From Flavobacteriaceae bacterium (lineage in GTDB: Bacteria; Bacteroidota; Bacteroidia; Flavobacteriales; Flavobacteriaceae), in the NCBI GenBank assembly GCA_947459635.1, contig CANHEA010000016.1:1-42041 (forward strand): a DNA stretch of 42,041 bases, given 5' to 3'. The position numbers were made by a program, and so were the translations under genes. Shown piece by piece: positions 24,184 through 32,499 of the stretch (within the stretch, counting starts at the first letter, position 1; the number at the start of each line of letters is the position of its first letter). The notes beneath the pieces are model-generated. The model saw only the letters and a program-made list of their open reading frames with translations. It did not search any database and was not told the origin of the DNA.

Positions 24184-25105
24184 GGTTCTTAATATTGTAA
24201 GCAACAACTGCAATTGATAGAATTCCGAAGAAAAGAACAACTTTCAATACGGTACTTAAATGACGGAAGTCCTTTTTGCTCTTCGCGGTCCAACATTTAA
24301 TAGTAAAATAGAGTAGTGGTCCAATCAGCGTTAATAGACTGTATATCGTTGCGATATATAAATTATTGGATGCGAAATAGGCATTCGTGTAATACAAGAG
24401 AATTATTAAGGGAAGGAAACTCAATCCAAATACTACTTTTGCAGTTCTTTCAACGCCTAAGATAATAGGTAGCGTATGCATTCCTTGGTTGTAATCGCCA
24501 TTAACATCTTCTAAATCTTTAGTAATTTCTCGAATAAAGTTGATGATAAAAGCGAACACTGCATAATCTAACAGTATAGAAAAAAGAACGCCCATTTCTT
24601 TTTGATTTCCTTCATAAGTCGCTGGATATAAATCGAAAAGGCCAATGATAATTACGCTAAACGAAAGCAAAAACGCCACGATGATATTGCCAATAAGCAA
24701 CATTTGTTTTAAGCTAGTCGCATAAATATATAGTAGAGAGGCGATTAGAATGAAAATTGCGGCGAAGCTTGGTTTCATGATGACATTGGCTAAGTAAAAA
24801 CCGATGCCCACGCCAATAACCGTTAATCCTACATATATATTATATCCTTGGGCTTCAGAGATGGCAGTCCCGATTATTGTTTTGTTTGGTTTATTTTCAG
24901 CATCCGTATTTTGGTCAAAAATGTCATTGATCACATAACCACCGGCTGCGATTAGTAAAGTTGATAACACTAGCAGCACAAACTGCCAGTTCGCCAGCGA
25001 TAAAGGAACATTTTGCCAATGCAGAAAACCAAATCTAAAAATAAGTTGCATCAGCGCAAGCATTACTAGATTTTGATAACGTATTAATTTAAAAAATGAA
25101 ATCAT
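24176..25105 (-). CDS. UbiA family prenyltransferase (GGGP-prenyltransferase-like)
   Basis: A 309-residue integral membrane prenyltransferase with about nine helices. Both Asp-rich motifs are present: NDIFDQNTD (60-68) for Mg-diphosphate binding and DLEDVNGDYNQG for the second. Flavobacterial members of this branch are often annotated as geranylgeranylglycerol-phosphate geranylgeranyltransferase by similarity to archaeal lipid enzymes; their true acceptor is not established. It sits between the KdsC-like phosphatase and Maf in one operon. The menaquinone prenyltransferase is a separate gene (38571-39500), so a different acceptor is likely. Confidence 0.85.
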   Translation of the reverse strand: MISFFKLIRYQNLVMLALMQLIFRFGFLHWQNVPLSLANWQFVLLVLSTLLIAAGGYVINDIFDQNTDAENKPNKTIIGTAISEAQGYNIYVGLTVIGVGIGFYLANVIMKPSFAAIFILIASLLYIYATSLKQMLLIGNIIVAFLLSFSVIIIGLFDLYPATYEGNQKEMGVLFSILLDYAVFAFIINFIREITKDLEDVNGDYNQGMHTLPIILGVERTAKVVFGLSFLPLIILLYYTNAYFASNNLYIATIYSLLTLIGPLLYFTIKCWTAKSKKDFRHLSTVLKVVLFFGILSIAVVAYNIKNHA

Positions 25106-25138
25106 ATTTAATTATGGAAGTAATAAATTATTGTTTGC

Positions 25139-25666
25139 TTAATCGTGTTTCCCATCATAATATAAGTGCCATTTTCCTTGCACTTTCATGACTTGCTCAA
25201 TCACTTCGCGTACTGCACCTTTGCCACCGTTTTTATGAGAAATGTACTTTGAGATGGCTTTAATTTCCGGGCTAGCATCTTGAGGACAAGTCGGCAAACC
25301 AACCAATTGCATCACATGATAATCAGGAATGTCATCGCCCATATACAGTACGTTTTCAGGTTTAATAGAATACAAATCAATGTATTCTTTAAATGTTTCT
25401 ACTTTATTTGGCGATGCTAAGTGAATGTCCGTTATTCCTAAGTTTCTTAATCGAATGCGCACACCTTCGTTGTTTCCTCCTGAAATGATGCAGACATTAT
25501 ACCCGCTTTCCAGCGCTGCTTTCATCGCAAAACCGTCTCTGATATTCATAATTCGCAACATCTCGCCCGTAGGCGTAACATGCACGGAACTGTCTGTCAA
25601 TACACCGTCTACGTCAAAAATAAACGTGTCGATGTGATTCATGATTTCCTTATAACTCTTTTTCAT
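25139..25666 (-). CDS. KdsC-like HAD phosphatase
   Basis: A 175-residue HAD-IIIA phosphatase without a cap domain, matching the size of 3-deoxy-D-manno-octulosonate-8-phosphate phosphatases. Motif I is FDVDGVLTD, motif II IISGGNN, a Lys lies in ASPNKVE, and motif IV is YMGDDIPD. KdsC releases Kdo from Kdo-8-phosphate for lipopolysaccharide synthesis; no other Kdo gene is adjacent, so the substrate is provisional. I kept ATG 25666, which overlaps the upstream gene by 17 bp, because flavobacterial relatives as I remember them have the same KSYKE start. The ATG at 25642, preceded by AAGGAA, is a fair alternative. Confidence 0.82.
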   Translation of the reverse strand: MKKSYKEIMNHIDTFIFDVDGVLTDSSVHVTPTGEMLRIMNIRDGFAMKAALESGYNVCIISGGNNEGVRIRLRNLGITDIHLASPNKVETFKEYIDLYSIKPENVLYMGDDIPDYHVMQLVGLPTCPQDASPEIKAISKYISHKNGGKGAVREVIEQVMKVQGKWHLYYDGKHD

Positions 25667-26411
25667 AAGATTGGATGGTTTGCGTCATTAGTTGATAAAT
25701 AGCTTGCTTATTTTCGTTTTTCAAAAATTCTAAATGACTTGTAATTGTACTATTGTCTTTTCTTCTTGCGGGTCCAGTTTGGGCTTGCAAAGGCGTCAAT
25801 GTTTCTAGTTTTGCTGCAGTTTCAATAATCAATGGCTTCAAAATATCGAATGGGATATTGTTTTCGCTGCATATTTCATAACCGACTTGATACAATTGAT
25901 TGACAAAATTATTCACAAAAACTGCTGCTATATGCAACGCTTTTCTTTGTTGACTATCAATCGGGTGCGTTATTTTAGAAATAGCTAAAGCGACTTCTTC
26001 TAGCACAACATAATCTTCTTTTGTTTCAGTTTCCAAGCATATTGGAATGGTGCTAAAATCAACAGCTTTCTGTACCGAAAAAGTTTGTAAAGGATAAAAA
26101 ACTGCTCGTCTATTTTTTGATGATAGTTCATTCATAGCGATGCTTCCAGAGGTATGAGCAACTATTCTATCGTCAAAAGGAAGAGAATCTGAAATCTTAG
26201 CAATAGCATCGTCTGAAACCGCAATAATACATACATCTACAGGTTGCAGATCGGAGACATTGGAAACAATTTTTTCAGAATCAACAATGCCTTCGATGTT
26301 TTGCCTATTTCTGGCACATACTTCAACCAACTCGATGGCGTCCGCTTTTTGCAAGGCAGAAATTAAATGAAAAGCGACATTTCCAGAGCCAATTATGCTT
26401 ACTCTAATCAT
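25650..26411 (-). CDS. Rossmann-like plus DUF2520 protein
   Basis: A 253-residue protein. The N-terminal NAD(P)-binding fold (IIGSGNVAFHL, then VCIIAVSDDAI) is followed by a helical DUF2520 domain from about residue 125 (RKALHIAAVFVNNFVNQLY, then LTPLQAQTGPARRKD). The layout recalls pyrroline-5-carboxylate reductase and ketopantoate reductase, but the DUF2520 family has no settled reaction. It is the first gene of a four-gene operon with the KdsC-like, UbiA and Maf genes. Confidence 0.85.
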   Translation of the reverse strand: MIRVSIIGSGNVAFHLISALQKADAIELVEVCARNRQNIEGIVDSEKIVSNVSDLQPVDVCIIAVSDDAIAKISDSLPFDDRIVAHTSGSIAMNELSSKNRRAVFYPLQTFSVQKAVDFSTIPICLETETKEDYVVLEEVALAISKITHPIDSQQRKALHIAAVFVNNFVNQLYQVGYEICSENNIPFDILKPLIIETAAKLETLTPLQAQTGPARRKDNSTITSHLEFLKNENKQAIYQLMTQTIQSYEKEL

Positions 26412-26559
26412 GCGGCTAAATTATTGAAAAAACCTTAAATGCAAGAAATTAAAACGAAGAGAAATTTGCCGCGTATTTTCTTTTGCGATATCATCTCGAC
26501 AATTCTTAAATATGACATAAAACGACAAGGATTCAAATTTAATACTAAACATTTTTACC

Positions 26560-26567
26560 TACTTTTG
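26560..26567 (+). promoter_or_regulatory. -7 box of the cytochrome c assembly operon
   Basis: TACTTTTG matches TAnnTTTG 31 bp before the ATG at 26599. The -33 element is not obvious. Confidence 0.45.
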
Positions 26568-26598
26568 CGAGAGTTTTTAAAATAGTAATTCCAAAATA

Positions 26599-29500
26599 AT
26601 GGAAAAAAAGATACTTTCCTTTCTATTCTCAACGCGTTTAATGGCTTTTTTGTTTTTGACCTATGCCGCATCAATGGCCATTGGAACTTTTATCGAAAGC
26701 GAATACAACACAGACACTGCACGAATCTTAATCTATAATACAAAATGGTTTGAAGCAATTCATTTGTTTTTTCTAATTAATTTCTTTGGAAATATCAAAC
26801 GCTATCAGCTTCTAAAAAAGGAAAAATGGGCTACGTTGCTACTTCACTTATCTTTCATTTTTATTATCATCGGAGCGATCATAACGCGCTATATCAGTTA
26901 TGAAGGGATGATGCCTATTAGAGAAGGCGCGGCTGAAAATCAAATTTATTCAGACAAAACATTTTTGACGCTTTTTGTAGACGGAGAATATAAAGGTGAC
27001 ATGAAACGCCGCATTTTCGAAAAGTCGCTGTTGCTTTCTCCAGTTACCAATAACGATTTCTCAATTTCTAATGATTTTGCCGATATTCCGTTTGAAGTTT
27101 CCTATAAGAACTACTTGATGGGCGCAAAGGAAGCAATAAAAGAAGATCCTAAAGGTGCGACTTATTTCAAAATGGTGGAATCGGGCGATGGTTCACGTCA
27201 TGAACATTACCTAAAAGAGGGTGAAGTTCAAAATATTCACAATACCTTATTCGCTCTAAATAAATATACCAAAGGCGCCGTAAATATCAATACCACAGGC
27301 GAAACCTATACGATGGAAACGCCATTCGATGGACAATTCATGCGAATGGCAGACAAGTTGCAAGGCCGCGTAATCAAAGACTCAATGCAACCCTTGATGA
27401 TGCGTTCTTTATATAATGTAGGCGGAACACAATTTGTATTTCCAGAACCTGCTAAGAAAGGATTCAAAACGTATGTTTCTAACAATGATTTCAAAGCCAA
27501 AAAACATGACGATGCACTTATTGTTACAATTACTTCTCAAGGAAAAACAAAAGAAGTAACGCTCTTAGGTTCAAAAGGTAAAGTTGGACAACCTCAAGTT
27601 ATCACTTTAGGAAAATTAGATTTTACTTTGGCGTTCGGTAGCAAGGCTTATATGCTTCCATTCAAAATTCAATTGAACGATTTTATTGCGAGAAAATATC
27701 CAGGAACAGACAAAAGTTACTCCGCTTTTGAAAGTCAAGTTACGGTCCTTGATGGGAACAAAAAATCAGACGCCCAAATCTATATGAATCATATTTTGGA
27801 TTATGGTGGTTATCGCTTTTTTCAATCGTCATTTGATCCTGATGAAAAGGGAACTGTACTTTCGGTTAACCATGATTTTTGGGGTACTTTGATTACCTAT
27901 ATAGGCTATTTCATGTTGTTCTTTGCTTTGATGTCCATTTTGTTTACTAAGCATTCTCGTTTTGCAGATCTCAAACGTAAATTGGAAATTGTAAAGAATA
28001 AAAAAGCAAAACTAATTTCTATCGCCATTTTGTTTTTGAGCTGCAACGTGTTTTCTCAAAATCATACGAATCATGCGCCAACGCAAGCGCAAATTGATTC
28101 CTTGCTCAATAGATATAAGGTCAGTGAAGAACATGCTTCTAAATTTGGTCGATTGATTGTGCAAGATGAAGGCGGTCGAATGAAACCAGTAAATACCTTT
28201 TCATCGGAACTCCTTCGAAAAGTGAGCAAAAGTGATACCTACAAAGACATGAATTCTGACCAAGTGTTCTTGTCGATGGTACAATTCCCAAGAGTTTGGT
28301 TTGAAGTTCCATTGATTTATATCAAAAATGGCAATGACAGCATTCGAAAAATTATTGGTTTAGATCCAAAAGAAAAATATGCGCCATTCATCAAATTCTT
28401 TGACGAAAAGGGCAATTATAAACTCACGCCTTATATTGAAGAAGCTTATAAAGCGTCACTTCCGGATCAATTTCAAAAGGATTTTATTGAAACAGATCGT
28501 AAAGTCAATTTATTGAATTCGGCTTTGAGTGGTAGTATTTTAAGAATTTTCCCAATTCCGAAAGACGCTAATAATAAGTGGATTTCCTACTCTGAATTGA
28601 ATCAAGCGAATATTCACGGCGTCGACTCGACATTTGCCAAAAATATTCTTCCTTTATATATGAGTGCTTTGGATAGCGCCACGATTAGAAAGGATTATGT
28701 CAATGCGAATTTCTTTCTACAAAGCATCGAGAATTATCAAAAAAGGTTCGGAAGTGCGGTGCGCCCAAGCGACGACAAAATCACTTCAGAAATCACTTAT
28801 AACAAATACGATATTTTCAAGAAATTGTATTATTTGTATATGTTGACAGGCGTATTGATGTTGCTCTTTACAATTATCAATATTTTCTTTGAAAAGAAAG
28901 CGATTCGTTACTTAATCAATAGTTTTCACATTTTGATTGGTGTGCTTTTTCTGCTACACACTGCTGGACTAATCGCACGATGGTATATTTCTGGTCATGC
29001 ACCATGGAGCGATGCTTATGAAAGTATGATATATGTGGCTTGGGCTACGATGTTTTTTACGTTGGCATTCGATATCAAATCAAAATTGACCGTGGCTTCG
29101 GGAACTTTTGTTGCTTCGATGATCTTGATGATTGCGCATTGGAATTGGATGGATCCTTCGATTGCGAATTTGCAACCGGTATTAAATTCGTATTGGTTGA
29201 TGATTCACGTGGCAGTAATTGTAGCGAGTTACGGACCATTTACACTGGCGATGGTTTTAGGTGTCGTGTCTTTAATTTTGATGCTTTTCACGAATAAAAA
29301 GAACAAAGCCAAAATGGACTTGAACATCCAAGAAATAACCTATATCAATGAAATGGCGCTCACCATTGGGCTCGTCATGCTTACGATTGGAAACTTCTTG
29401 GGTGGTCAATGGGCAAATGAAAGTTGGGGACGCTATTGGGGTTGGGATCCAAAGGAGACTTGGGCTTTAATTAGTATAATGATTTATGCGTTTGTCATTC

Positions 29501-29736
29501 ATGCGCGATTTGTGCCGGCTTTACGTGGAAAATGGATTTACAATTTGATGAGCGTGATCGCTTTTTATTCGATTTTGATGACGTATTTCGGAGTGAATTT
29601 TTACCTGACTGGAATGCACTCTTATGCAAGTGGAGACAAAGTGGTAACGCCAAGTTTTGTTTATTATTCGGTGGCTTGCGTCGCAGTCTTAGGGTTCTTC
29701 TCGTATTTTAGTTATAAGAAACACTTTAAAAAATAA
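26599..29736 (+). CDS. ccsBA: Cytochrome c biogenesis ResB-CcsA (CcsBA) fusion
   Basis: A 1045-residue fusion of ResB (CcsB) and CcsA, the System II haem exporter and cytochrome c synthetase. Residues about 1-450 are ResB-like, with N-terminal helices, a large periplasmic domain and a returning helix near 430-450 (YIGYFMLFFALMSILF). The C-terminal third is CcsA with multiple helices and the haem-handling WWD signature WGRYWGWDPKETW at about 943-955. His residues flanking the WWD segment (SFHILIG, IHVAVIV, VIHARF) are candidate haem ligands. It attaches haem covalently to apocytochromes in the periplasm. The glutathione peroxidase follows directly (1-bp gap). Confidence 0.92.
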   Translation: MEKKILSFLFSTRLMAFLFLTYAASMAIGTFIESEYNTDTARILIYNTKWFEAIHLFFLINFFGNIKRYQLLKKEKWATLLLHLSFIFIIIGAIITRYISYEGMMPIREGAAENQIYSDKTFLTLFVDGEYKGDMKRRIFEKSLLLSPVTNNDFSISNDFADIPFEVSYKNYLMGAKEAIKEDPKGATYFKMVESGDGSRHEHYLKEGEVQNIHNTLFALNKYTKGAVNINTTGETYTMETPFDGQFMRMADKLQGRVIKDSMQPLMMRSLYNVGGTQFVFPEPAKKGFKTYVSNNDFKAKKHDDALIVTITSQGKTKEVTLLGSKGKVGQPQVITLGKLDFTLAFGSKAYMLPFKIQLNDFIARKYPGTDKSYSAFESQVTVLDGNKKSDAQIYMNHILDYGGYRFFQSSFDPDEKGTVLSVNHDFWGTLITYIGYFMLFFALMSILFTKHSRFADLKRKLEIVKNKKAKLISIAILFLSCNVFSQNHTNHAPTQAQIDSLLNRYKVSEEHASKFGRLIVQDEGGRMKPVNTFSSELLRKVSKSDTYKDMNSDQVFLSMVQFPRVWFEVPLIYIKNGNDSIRKIIGLDPKEKYAPFIKFFDEKGNYKLTPYIEEAYKASLPDQFQKDFIETDRKVNLLNSALSGSILRIFPIPKDANNKWISYSELNQANIHGVDSTFAKNILPLYMSALDSATIRKDYVNANFFLQSIENYQKRFGSAVRPSDDKITSEITYNKYDIFKKLYYLYMLTGVLMLLFTIINIFFEKKAIRYLINSFHILIGVLFLLHTAGLIARWYISGHAPWSDAYESMIYVAWATMFFTLAFDIKSKLTVASGTFVASMILMIAHWNWMDPSIANLQPVLNSYWLMIHVAVIVASYGPFTLAMVLGVVSLILMLFTNKKNKAKMDLNIQEITYINEMALTIGLVMLTIGNFLGGQWANESWGRYWGWDPKETWALISIMIYAFVIHARFVPALRGKWIYNLMSVIAFYSILMTYFGVNFYLTGMHSYASGDKVVTPSFVYYSVACVAVLGFFSYFSYKKHFKK

Positions 29737-29737
29737 A

Positions 29738-30319
29738 ATGATGAAAAATTTAATTGGTCTGGCTTTGGTATCTTCACTTTTTTGGAATTGTCAAGGACAG
29801 ACGACAAGCACGAACACTTCAACTACAAAAACTATGGAAAAGCAAAACATTTATCAATTTAAAGTCGAAGATTTAACTGGAAAAACCTTTGACTTTGCAA
29901 CACTGAAAGGAAAGAAAATCCTAGTGGTGAATACCGCTTCCAAATGTGGATTGACACCGCAATACAAAGATTTAGAAAAGATTTACAAAGTATACAAAAA
30001 CGAAAATTTTGTGATTATAGGTTTTCCTGCCAATAACTTTGGTCAACAAGAGCCGGGAACTAATGCCGAAATTGAATCATTTTGCGAAATGAATTACGGG
30101 GTTACTTTCCCAATGATGAGCAAAATATCAGTAAAAGGCAGCGACATGCATCCAGTTTACCAATTTCTAACTCAAAAATCGAAAAACGGTTTGCAAGATT
30201 CTGAAGTAGAATGGAATTTCCAAAAATACTTAATCAATGAGCAAGGAGAGTTAGAGAAAGTAATCTTGCCTCAAGTGCTTCCAACAGATGCTGCAATTGT
30301 AGATTGGATAAAAAAATAG
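29738..30319 (+). CDS. Glutathione peroxidase family lipoprotein
   Basis: A 193-residue thioredoxin-fold peroxidase. The N-terminus is a lipoprotein-type signal (LFWNC-Q, Cys18), so the enzyme is probably anchored outside the cytoplasm. The Cys-type active site is TASKCGLTPQY, Gln lies in FPANNFGQQEPG, and the Trp-Asn pair is VEWNFQKYL. FCEMNYGVTFP holds the likely resolving Cys. It reduces hydroperoxides, most likely with thioredoxin as donor. Placement behind the cytochrome c assembly gene suggests protection of the envelope where c-type cytochromes mature. Confidence 0.9.
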   Translation: MMKNLIGLALVSSLFWNCQGQTTSTNTSTTKTMEKQNIYQFKVEDLTGKTFDFATLKGKKILVVNTASKCGLTPQYKDLEKIYKVYKNENFVIIGFPANNFGQQEPGTNAEIESFCEMNYGVTFPMMSKISVKGSDMHPVYQFLTQKSKNGLQDSEVEWNFQKYLINEQGELEKVILPQVLPTDAAIVDWIKK

Positions 30320-30320
30320 G

Positions 30321-30617
30321 GTGAAAAACCAGAAGAAAGTCTCTCATATATTAAATGCATCTGCAACCTTGTTGGGATTATGTTTTGTTGTGCTAACTTC
30401 TTTGAAAGTAAACAAATTAAGTGATGAATCGAAAATAGATGAACTGACTTCGATAGCGATTTTAGTCTTTTTGGCTAGTTGTGTCTTGTCTTATTTATCG
30501 ATTCGAAGTAAAAATGATACGGGCGAAAGGTTTGAAAAAATGGCTGATATCGTTTTTCTATTGGGGCTTTTTTTACTGTTTACAATCACAATGTTGATTT
30601 CCTTCAATTTCATCTAG
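30321..30617 (+). CDS. Small three-span membrane protein
   Basis: A 98-residue protein starting with GTG one base after the peroxidase stop. It has three predicted helices (about 10-28, 43-62, 73-97), with charged Lys/Asp/Glu-rich turns between them. No domain recognised. Tight spacing places it in the CcsBA-peroxidase transcript. The GTG start is the only one compatible with a full first helix. Confidence 0.62.
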   Translation: MKNQKKVSHILNASATLLGLCFVVLTSLKVNKLSDESKIDELTSIAILVFLASCVLSYLSIRSKNDTGERFEKMADIVFLLGLFLLFTITMLISFNFI

Positions 30618-30667
30618 TAATTTCAGTTACAGCTCAAAAATCTAAATTGTTGATTGGCAGCGTAATC

Positions 30668-31177
30668 TTATTTTAAGATGAGTTGCATAAATTGTAAATC
30701 AAGCCATTTCCCAAATTTGAAGCCTACTTCTTTAATCACACCAGTTTCTTCAAATCCAAATTTCTTGTGAAACTCGATGCTTCCTGTGTTAGCGGCGTCA
30801 ATTCCGCCAATCATCGTATGGTAACCTTCGTTTTTTGCAGAGTCGATTAATGCCAGCATGAGCTGTTTTCCAATTCCTTTTTCGACATGATCTGGTGCAA
30901 CATACACGGAATGTTCAACGGTAAATTGATAGCCAATCTTCTCCCGAAAAGTGCCATAAGTCCCAAAACCGATGGCTGTGCCGTTAATATCTGCAACAAA
31001 AATCGGAAAACCTTTAGATTTTTTATCTTCAAACCATCGGGCCTGATCAGCTAAAGTCTGGGCTTCATATAAATAATTAGATGTGGTATTTAAAATGGCG
31101 TGATTGACAATTTCTAGTATTTGAGGGAGATCAGTACTAGCAGCTGCCCTGATGATGACGTTATCTGATTGGCTCAT
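30668..31177 (-). CDS. GNAT family acetyltransferase (phosphinothricin-type)
   Basis: A 169-residue GNAT enzyme resembling the phosphinothricin/methionine-sulfoximine acetyltransferase group. Evidence is the N-terminal VIIRAAASTDLPQILEIVN, the loop region WFEDKKSKGFPIFVAD, the acetyl-CoA loop VEKGIGKQLM, the helix following it, and the typical GGIDAANTGSIEFHKKFGFEE near the C-terminus. Small amino-acid analogues are the likely acceptors. It is unrelated in sequence to the GNAT pair at 401 and 3184. Its start is 3 bp past the thioredoxin-fold gene's stop, on the same strand. Confidence 0.85.
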   Translation of the reverse strand: MSQSDNVIIRAAASTDLPQILEIVNHAILNTTSNYLYEAQTLADQARWFEDKKSKGFPIFVADINGTAIGFGTYGTFREKIGYQFTVEHSVYVAPDHVEKGIGKQLMLALIDSAKNEGYHTMIGGIDAANTGSIEFHKKFGFEETGVIKEVGFKFGKWLDLQFMQLILK

Positions 31178-31180
31178 TTT

Positions 31181-32371
31181 CTATTGCTTTGAATTCAATT
31201 CGGCTAGTAAATCGTCCGCGTCTTTGGTGCTAAAACCCATCGATCCATTTTTGTTCTTGGCGGCAGTCGCGTATAGCAGTGCTTCTTTAGTATTCTTATT
31301 TTTTTTATATAAACGCGCCAAAAGTACTTGATTGTCGTAGGTTTCCAAGGAGGCAACCACTTGCTTCATCCATCGAATGGCTGCGTTTAGTCCTGCAGTA
31401 TTATTAATATTTTTCAAATAATTCGTCGCGACTTCTTTTAATGTTTTTAGGTCTTTTGAATAATATTTGTCGACAGATTCAATAGTAATAGCTTGGTATT
31501 TTTTCCAATTTTTGGTGTGCTCTGCCATTTGTATATCAAATGAATTTACCAAAGAATCATTTTTAGGCGATTGAATTGTTTTGGCAATCAAACGTTTTTG
31601 GGAGTAGGTGATAGTGTCTTTATATTCTAGTGCTGGCGTGAGTAATTCGACTACGATATTTTCTATTTTTCGTTGTACTCTTTTCGGAGACGCCACCGCT
31701 TCAAATTCTTTTTGATGATTCAAAACATATTGAAATTCTTTCGATTGCAAATCCGTAACACCATTGGCAATGATTTTCCAATTGTTGGCGCTCACCAATT
31801 GCGATTCGTTTTGCGTGACCAGATATTGATGCGCAATGGGCGACAATAAGCTGCGATCTCGACCTTTATTCAAAGCCGTCAAATAAGCTAAACAGGCATC
31901 GCTATTGCTGACATCTTTTAAGAATTGTTCTTGCAGATACGTCAATTGCTTTTCTTTAGTAAGCGCATTTTTAGCTTCAGTTATTAAAGCCGTAGACGTG
32001 AATTCACCGCTCGTATTGTACAATTCTTTTCCATCCTCATCAAGAAAAAGGAAAGTAGGAAAAAATCGAATGCCAAATCTTTTTTTGAAAAATGCGCCTT
32101 CGCCTTTCTCAGCATCTTGCCATGCGCAGACAAAATTCTTTTTCATATAGTTAATCACCAAAGTATCGGTAAACACTTCACTTTTCATTTTGTTACAATG
32201 GGCGCACCATGACGCATACAACATATAAAAAATTGGTTTGTGTTCTGCCTTGGAGCGCGCCAAAACAGCTTTATAACCACTTTCGTCAAAAGCAAGTTTG
32301 TCTTGAGCACTCAATTGCAAGGATGCAAAGAAAAGGAAAAAGAACAGCGCCCGATTGCAAGGATTTTTCAT
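31181..32371 (-). CDS. Secreted thioredoxin-fold protein
   Basis: A 396-residue periplasmic protein. A signal peptide (about 1-24) precedes a thioredoxin domain with the redox motif WCAHC and the cis-Pro strand RFFPTFLFLD (about 100-110). The remaining 270 residues are mainly helical, with TPR-like character near the end (ETYDNQVLLARLYKKNKNTKEALLYA). The CxxC shows it can act as a reductase or isomerase; the partner is unknown. ATG 32371 starts the signal peptide directly, and an earlier in-frame GTG at 32389 is less likely. It lies upstream of, and probably with, the GNAT gene at 30668. Confidence 0.84.
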   Translation of the reverse strand: MKNPCNRALFFFLFFASLQLSAQDKLAFDESGYKAVLARSKAEHKPIFYMLYASWCAHCNKMKSEVFTDTLVINYMKKNFVCAWQDAEKGEGAFFKKRFGIRFFPTFLFLDEDGKELYNTSGEFTSTALITEAKNALTKEKQLTYLQEQFLKDVSNSDACLAYLTALNKGRDRSLLSPIAHQYLVTQNESQLVSANNWKIIANGVTDLQSKEFQYVLNHQKEFEAVASPKRVQRKIENIVVELLTPALEYKDTITYSQKRLIAKTIQSPKNDSLVNSFDIQMAEHTKNWKKYQAITIESVDKYYSKDLKTLKEVATNYLKNINNTAGLNAAIRWMKQVVASLETYDNQVLLARLYKKNKNTKEALLYATAAKNKNGSMGFSTKDADDLLAELNSKQ

Positions 32372-32464
32372 TGAAAATAAATTTCGCACAAGTATGATTT
32401 ATCTAAGACAAATATATCTTGTTTTTTTAGAATTATGCTCTTAAAGAAACGCTAAATTACCCTT

Positions 32465-32480
32465 TATCTTTGTAAATTTG
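32465..32480 (+). promoter_or_regulatory. Tandem -7 boxes of menD
   Basis: TATCTTTG (32465-32472) is immediately followed by TAAATTTG (32473-32480), 19 bp before the menD ATG. Either could serve as the -7 element; a -33 TTG is not seen at normal spacing. Confidence 0.45.
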
Positions 32481-32499
32481 CGCTTCATTTAACAAAGTA

